Shown here piece after piece: positions 60,141 to 64,000 of a stretch of 64,000 nt of DNA. The stretch is from contig NZ_JAJQPD010000001.1 in assembly GCF_021228295.1 (NCBI RefSeq), positions 496,001 to 560,000 of the forward strand, read 5' to 3'. Both the position numbers and the translations under genes were made by a program. The DNA is from Agromyces humatus. Its GTDB lineage: Bacteria > Actinomycetota > Actinomycetes > Actinomycetales > Microbacteriaceae. Position 1 is the first letter of the stretch, and every line of letters starts with the position of its first letter. The notes under the pieces were generated by a model. It did not search any database and was not told the DNA's origin. It saw only the letters and a list, made by a program, of their open reading frames with translations.

Positions 60141-62795
60141 ATGTCTGCCCAAAAACGTACGATGAGCGACGTCGGCGCCGGAATCCTCGGCTTCGTCGGC
60201 ATGAGCGCTCTCGCCGGCGTTCTCGTCACCGCCGCGGTGACCCCGGCACTCGCGGTGACCGGAATGGCCGCCAACAACAGCATCACGATGTTCGAGAACC
60301 TTCCCGGTTACCTCGAGCCAGGTGAACTCGCGCAGAAGTCGACCATCTACGCCGTCAAGTCCGACGGCAACGCGTCGCCGATGGCCTCGTTCTACGACGA
60401 GAACCGCGAAGAGGTCGCACTCGAGTACGTCTCGCAGTACCTGAAGGACGCCGCAATCGCCGGCGAAGACCCCCGCTTCTACGACCACGGCGGCGTCGAC
60501 ATCGCCGGCACCGTGCGCGGCGCGCTGAACACCGTCGTCGCGGGCGACACGCAGGGTGGTTCGTCGATCACGCAGCAGTACGTGAAGAACGTGCTCGTGA
60601 ACAACGACATGGCGAAGGCGAAGACCGAAGAAGAGCGCATCGCCGCCTGGGAGCAGCACACCGAGACCACGGTCGACCGCAAGCTCAAAGAGATGCGGTA
60701 CGCGATCACCCTCGAGAAGGAGGTCTCGAAAGACGAGATCCTCCAGGGCTACCTGAACATCGCCGCGTTCGGCGGCACCGTCTACGGCGTGCAGACCGCC
60801 GCGCAGTACTACTTCCAGACGAACGCGAAAGACATCACGCTGCCGCAGGCTGCGAGCCTCATCGCGATCGTGAACAACCCCGAGAAGTTCCGCCTCGACT
60901 ACCCCGAGAGCGAGAAGAACGGCGCGGCAACCGTCATCGACGGCGAGACCGTGCCGTACGCGGCCAACAAGGACCGCCGCGACTACATCCTCGGCGAGAT
61001 GCTCAGAGAGAAGAAGATCACCCAGGAAGAGCACGACGCCGCTGTCGCGACGCCCGTGCAGCCCGTGATCACCGAGCCCGTCACCGGCTGCCAGGCGGCA
61101 CCGGTGTACGCGTTCTTCTGCGACTACGTCACGTGGGAGATCAAGAACAAGTTCGACGACCCCGCGACCGAAGATGTCGACGAGGGCGCCAAGATGCTCA
61201 AGCAGGGCGGGCTCGACATCTACACGACCATCGACATGGACCTGCAGAACGAGGCGACGACGGCGCTCAACGAGAACGTGCCGAAGACGGCTGAGGGCAT
61301 CGACATCGGCGGCTCGGTCGTGTCGGTCGAGGTCGCCACCGGCCGCATCCTCGCGATGGCGCAGAACAAGGACTACAGCAGCGACCCGACCGTGCTCGAC
61401 ACGGGCAACAACTACAGCGCCGTCAACTACAACGCTCGCCACAACTACGGCGGTTCGAGCGGCTTCCAGCCCGGTTCGACGTTCAAGGTCTTCACGCTCG
61501 GCGAATGGCTCAACGAGGGCCACTCGGTCAACGAGAGCGTCGACTCGCGCAAGCGCTCGAACTGGGGCACGTTCAACGACAGCTGCAACGGCCCGGTGAA
61601 CGTCGACGGCTGGGACCCCCGCAACGACGGCGGTGAACAGGGCGGCTACTGGAGCGCGCTGCAGAACACGGTGAACTCCTACAACACGGGCTTCGTCGCC
61701 ATGGCGAAGCAGCTCGACCTCTGCGGCATCAAGAAGACCGCGACGGCGCTCATGAGCGACGGTCGCGCCGACGGCGGCGAACTCGGCACGCCCTCGAGCG
61801 AGCCCTCGTGGACCTTCCAGCCTTCTGCCGTGCTCGGCACCGAAGAGGTCGCCCCCCTCGCCATGGCCACGGCCTTCGCGGCGATCGCCGGCAAGGGCGT
61901 CTCGTGCACGCCGATCGCCATCGACAAGATCACCGATGCCGAGGGCGAGCCGATCGCTGCGCCCGCTTCCGAGTGCACGCAGGCCGTCACCGCCGAGGTC
62001 GCGGCCGGCATGGACTACGCGATGCAGCGCGTCATGACGAGTGGCACGGGTTCGTCGTCGCTCTACAAGATGGACACGCAGGGCACTCCGATGATCGGCA
62101 AGACCGGTACGACCGACAACGCCGAGGCCACGTGGATGAGCGGTGCCTCGACGCGCGTCGCGACCGTCGTCGGCGTCTACAACGTCACCGGCCACGTGAA
62201 CCTGCGCGACACGTACTTCGACGCGGGCGAGGCCGCGGTGCTGCGCCACAACATCTGGCCGCGCGTCATGGACGTCGCGAACAGCAAGTACCCCGGCGAA
62301 TCGTTCCCCGAACCGCCTCAGAACCTGCTCTTCGCCCCGCAGGTGTCGGTGCCCGATGTGCTCGGCCTCTCCCCCGAGGCTGCGCAGAAGGCGCTCGAAG
62401 ACGCCGGCTTCGGCTGGACCATGGACGGCGACGTCGACTCGGCGCAGCCGAAGGGCACGATCGGTGCGCAGAACCCGTCTGGCACCGCCAGCAGGGGTGC
62501 GGTGATCTCGCTGCAGGTCAGCCGCGGCAACGGGGCCAGCGTCCCCGACGTGACCGGTCAGCCGGCCGACCAGGCAGAGGCCGCGCTCACCGCTGCGGGC
62601 TTCCGCGTCGATCGCCGTGAGGAAGACACCACCGATCCGGCTCAGGTCGGCGTGGTGATCTCGCAGTCGCCCGGCGCCGGCGAGAACGCCAAGCGCGGCG
62701 ACAAGGTGACCATCACCGTCGGCCGACTGGGCGCCGGCAACGGCAACGGCGATGGCGGCGGCCCCGGCGACGGCAACGCCCCTGAGGAGGGTTGA
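60141..62795 (+). CDS. ponA2: Bifunctional penicillin-binding protein, PonA2 type
   Basis: An 884-residue class A PBP. One N-terminal membrane helix (AGILGFVGMSALAGVLVTAA). Transglycosylase domain with the catalytic Glu in AIAGEDPRFYDHGGVD (near 108) and GGSSITQQYVKNVL. Transpeptidase motifs STFK (GFQPGSTFKVF, near 449), SYN (TVNSYNTGF) and KTGT (IGKTGTTDNAEATW, near 654). Two C-terminal PASTA domains (VPDVLGLSPEAAQKALEDAG, VPDVTGQPADQAEAALTAAG) and a Gly/Asn tail. It polymerises and cross-links peptidoglycan. ATG at 60141 skips 10 poor codons. No whiB gene lies between it and DUF4177, unlike in mycobacteria. Confidence 0.94.
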   Translation: MSAQKRTMSDVGAGILGFVGMSALAGVLVTAAVTPALAVTGMAANNSITMFENLPGYLEPGELAQKSTIYAVKSDGNASPMASFYDENREEVALEYVSQYLKDAAIAGEDPRFYDHGGVDIAGTVRGALNTVVAGDTQGGSSITQQYVKNVLVNNDMAKAKTEEERIAAWEQHTETTVDRKLKEMRYAITLEKEVSKDEILQGYLNIAAFGGTVYGVQTAAQYYFQTNAKDITLPQAASLIAIVNNPEKFRLDYPESEKNGAATVIDGETVPYAANKDRRDYILGEMLREKKITQEEHDAAVATPVQPVITEPVTGCQAAPVYAFFCDYVTWEIKNKFDDPATEDVDEGAKMLKQGGLDIYTTIDMDLQNEATTALNENVPKTAEGIDIGGSVVSVEVATGRILAMAQNKDYSSDPTVLDTGNNYSAVNYNARHNYGGSSGFQPGSTFKVFTLGEWLNEGHSVNESVDSRKRSNWGTFNDSCNGPVNVDGWDPRNDGGEQGGYWSALQNTVNSYNTGFVAMAKQLDLCGIKKTATALMSDGRADGGELGTPSSEPSWTFQPSAVLGTEEVAPLAMATAFAAIAGKGVSCTPIAIDKITDAEGEPIAAPASECTQAVTAEVAAGMDYAMQRVMTSGTGSSSLYKMDTQGTPMIGKTGTTDNAEATWMSGASTRVATVVGVYNVTGHVNLRDTYFDAGEAAVLRHNIWPRVMDVANSKYPGESFPEPPQNLLFAPQVSVPDVLGLSPEAAQKALEDAGFGWTMDGDVDSAQPKGTIGAQNPSGTASRGAVISLQVSRGNGASVPDVTGQPADQAEAALTAAGFRVDRREEDTTDPAQVGVVISQSPGAGENAKRGDKVTITVGRLGAGNGNGDGGGPGDGNAPEEG

Positions 62796-63778
62796 GCCCC
62801 CGATTGGCAACCCGTCTGACGCCCGTCGCGCGGATCGCACTTGCGATCGGCGCGGCGGGCGCCGCCGCATTCGCGTACGGATCGCTCGTCGAGCGCACCC
62901 GATTCACGCTTCGCCGAGCGGATGTCGCGGTGCTGCCGCCCGGCTCGAAGCCGATCAAGGTGCTGCACCTCACCGACCTGCACATGGCGCCGTGGCAGCG
63001 CGACAAGCAGGACTGGGTGCGCGGCCTCGCCGGCCTCGAGCCCGACCTCATCGTCGACACGGGCGACAACCTCGGCCATGAGCGCGGCATCGAGGGCATC
63101 CGGCGGGCATTCGAGCCGTTCCGGGGTGTGCCGGGCGTGTTCGTCAACGGTTCGAACGACTACTTCGGGCCGGCCCTGAAGAACCCGTTCACCTACTTCG
63201 TCGGCCCGTCGAAGCACATGGCGAGGTCCAAGCCCCTCGACATCGACGAGTTGCACGGGTACTTCGCCGATCTCGGCTGGCAGGACCTCGACAACACCGC
63301 GGCGAGCCTCGATGTCCGCGGCACGCATTTCGAGTTCTTCGGGGTCGACGACCCGCACAAGGGCTACGACCGCCTCGACCTCATCACCGCGGCCATCGAC
63401 GACCTGCGCGCCGAAGACCCGCTCGGCGACGAGACCTGGCCCGACGAGGCATCCGCCGCTGAACGACGCCCGACCGTCACGGTCGGCGTGGCGCACGCGC
63501 CCTACCAGCGGGTCCTGAACTCGTTCGTGAACCATGGGGCGCAACTCATCTTCGCGGGCCACACGCATGGCGGCCAGGTGTGCGTGCCCGGCTTCGGCGC
63601 GCTCGTCACCAACTGCGACATCCCGCGCTCGCAGGTGAAGGGCCTCAGCGTCTGGCGGCACGGTCTGCGCTCGGCGTTCCTCAACGTGTCGGCGGGCCTC
63701 GGCACGTCGATCTACGCGCCGGTGCGCTTCGCGTGCCCGCCCGAGGCGACGCTGCTCACACTGGTTCCGACCGAGTAG
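62792..63778 (+). CDS. Metallophosphoesterase, membrane-anchored
   Basis: A 328-residue calcineurin-like phosphoesterase with one N-terminal hydrophobic segment (RIALAIGAAGAAAFAYG). The metal motifs are HLTDLHMAPW, DTGDNLG, GSNDYFG, GVAHAPYQR and GHTHGGQVCVPGFG. TTG at 62792 overlaps the ponA2 stop (TTGA); a second TTG at 62804 is better placed relative to AGGAGG at 62785. Its order after ponA2 matches Rv3682-Rv3683. It may act on undecaprenyl or other cell-envelope phosphates; the substrate is not known. Confidence 0.9.
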   Translation: MSPRLATRLTPVARIALAIGAAGAAAFAYGSLVERTRFTLRRADVAVLPPGSKPIKVLHLTDLHMAPWQRDKQDWVRGLAGLEPDLIVDTGDNLGHERGIEGIRRAFEPFRGVPGVFVNGSNDYFGPALKNPFTYFVGPSKHMARSKPLDIDELHGYFADLGWQDLDNTAASLDVRGTHFEFFGVDDPHKGYDRLDLITAAIDDLRAEDPLGDETWPDEASAAERRPTVTVGVAHAPYQRVLNSFVNHGAQLIFAGHTHGGQVCVPGFGALVTNCDIPRSQVKGLSVWRHGLRSAFLNVSAGLGTSIYAPVRFACPPEATLLTLVPTE

Positions 63779-63836
63779 CGAGCTGGTCGGGCGGCCTCGA
63801 TTTATCGGCTATCCTTGTTGAGGCCCGCAAGGGCAC

Positions 63837-63911
<75 letters not shown>

Positions 63912-63918
63912 ACTTGGT

Positions 63919-63948
63919 GAAGGCCCTCTTCTGGCGAAGGGGGCCTTC
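63919..63948 (+). terminator. Terminator after tRNA-Pro
   Basis: GAAGGCCC paired with GGGCCTTC, with an inner TCTTC/GAAGG, 9 bp after the tRNA, followed by GTCGTTCC. Confidence 0.75.
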
Positions 63949-64000
63949 GTCGTTCCCGCACCCGACTCGCACGTCACGCGTCGGCCGCCGGCGCCGACGA

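Noticed and set aside
59739..62870. A 1043-residue open frame on the minus strand covering ponA2
   Set aside because: It is the antisense shadow of ponA2, rich in Arg/Val/Gly/Leu with no domain. Only its last 77 codons (DUF4177) are real.

Overview
The window is GC-rich chromosomal DNA with many GTG starts, 4-nt GTGA/ATGA gene overlaps and a 6C-type small RNA. It is most likely from a high-GC actinobacterium, and the gene content suggests the family Microbacteriaceae (Agromyces/Microbacterium-like); that placement is inferred from gene content only. The right third follows the order seen around Rv3644c-Rv3683 of Mycobacterium tuberculosis: holB, tmk, topA, the tad pilus genes, the 6C RNA, acs, a RidA-like protein, a DUF4177 protein, ponA2 and a metallophosphoesterase.

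Layout. 1-3.5 kb: homoprotocatechuate (3,4-dihydroxyphenylacetate) catabolism, with a GntR regulator, hpaE and hpaD. 3.6-9.6 kb: an inhibitory-type serpin lipoprotein, a TerC membrane protein, a GNAT acetyltransferase, and a three-gene operon (sugar-isomerase-like cupin, FAD oxidoreductase, family 2 glycosyltransferase). 9.7-10.9 kb: a DUF559 nuclease-like gene bracketed by two copies of an 84-bp palindrome. 10.9-21.8 kb: a run of overlapping genes (hydrolase, isochorismatase, M20 peptidase, D,D-carboxypeptidase; then a MacAB-like ABC exporter with adaptor and lipoprotein), an oxidoreductase and a secreted SGNH hydrolase.

22.06-43.98 kb: a 21.9-kb integrated element in tRNA-Thr(CGT). It has 35-bp direct repeats at its ends, a tyrosine integrase with an excisionase-like partner, and duplicated 11-bp arm-type repeats near both ends. 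It carries a MobF relaxase/helicase, an AbiE toxin-antitoxin pair, a broken Fic gene, an IS256 remnant and an Rhs polymorphic toxin locus. In the Rhs locus, a LamG partner and a 2321-residue Rhs protein are followed by overlapping candidate immunity genes and an orphan HINT-toxin cassette. The HINT DNA is repeated almost identically, so recombination could swap toxin tips. No type IV secretion or coupling genes are seen, so it looks like a mobilizable rather than self-transmissible element.

44-64 kb: a secreted peptidase, holB-tmk-topA, a LacI regulator, a compact tad pilus operon, the 6C RNA, acs, an 18-bp minisatellite, a second DUF559 gene, ridA, a DUF4177 gene, ponA2, a phosphoesterase and tRNA-Pro.

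The most unusual signal is two separate pairings of a DUF559 (winged-helix plus PD-(D/E)XK-like) gene with its own palindrome family. The second family is a strict four-box structure, 7-12-7-16/17-7-12-7 bp with a CAGGAC/GAGGAC core. It brackets the gene at 58-59 kb, occurs alone at 21.9 kb, and lies inside the tad membrane-protein gene at 54.0 kb as extra in-frame codons. The arrangement resembles REP/RAYT elements but with a different gene family.
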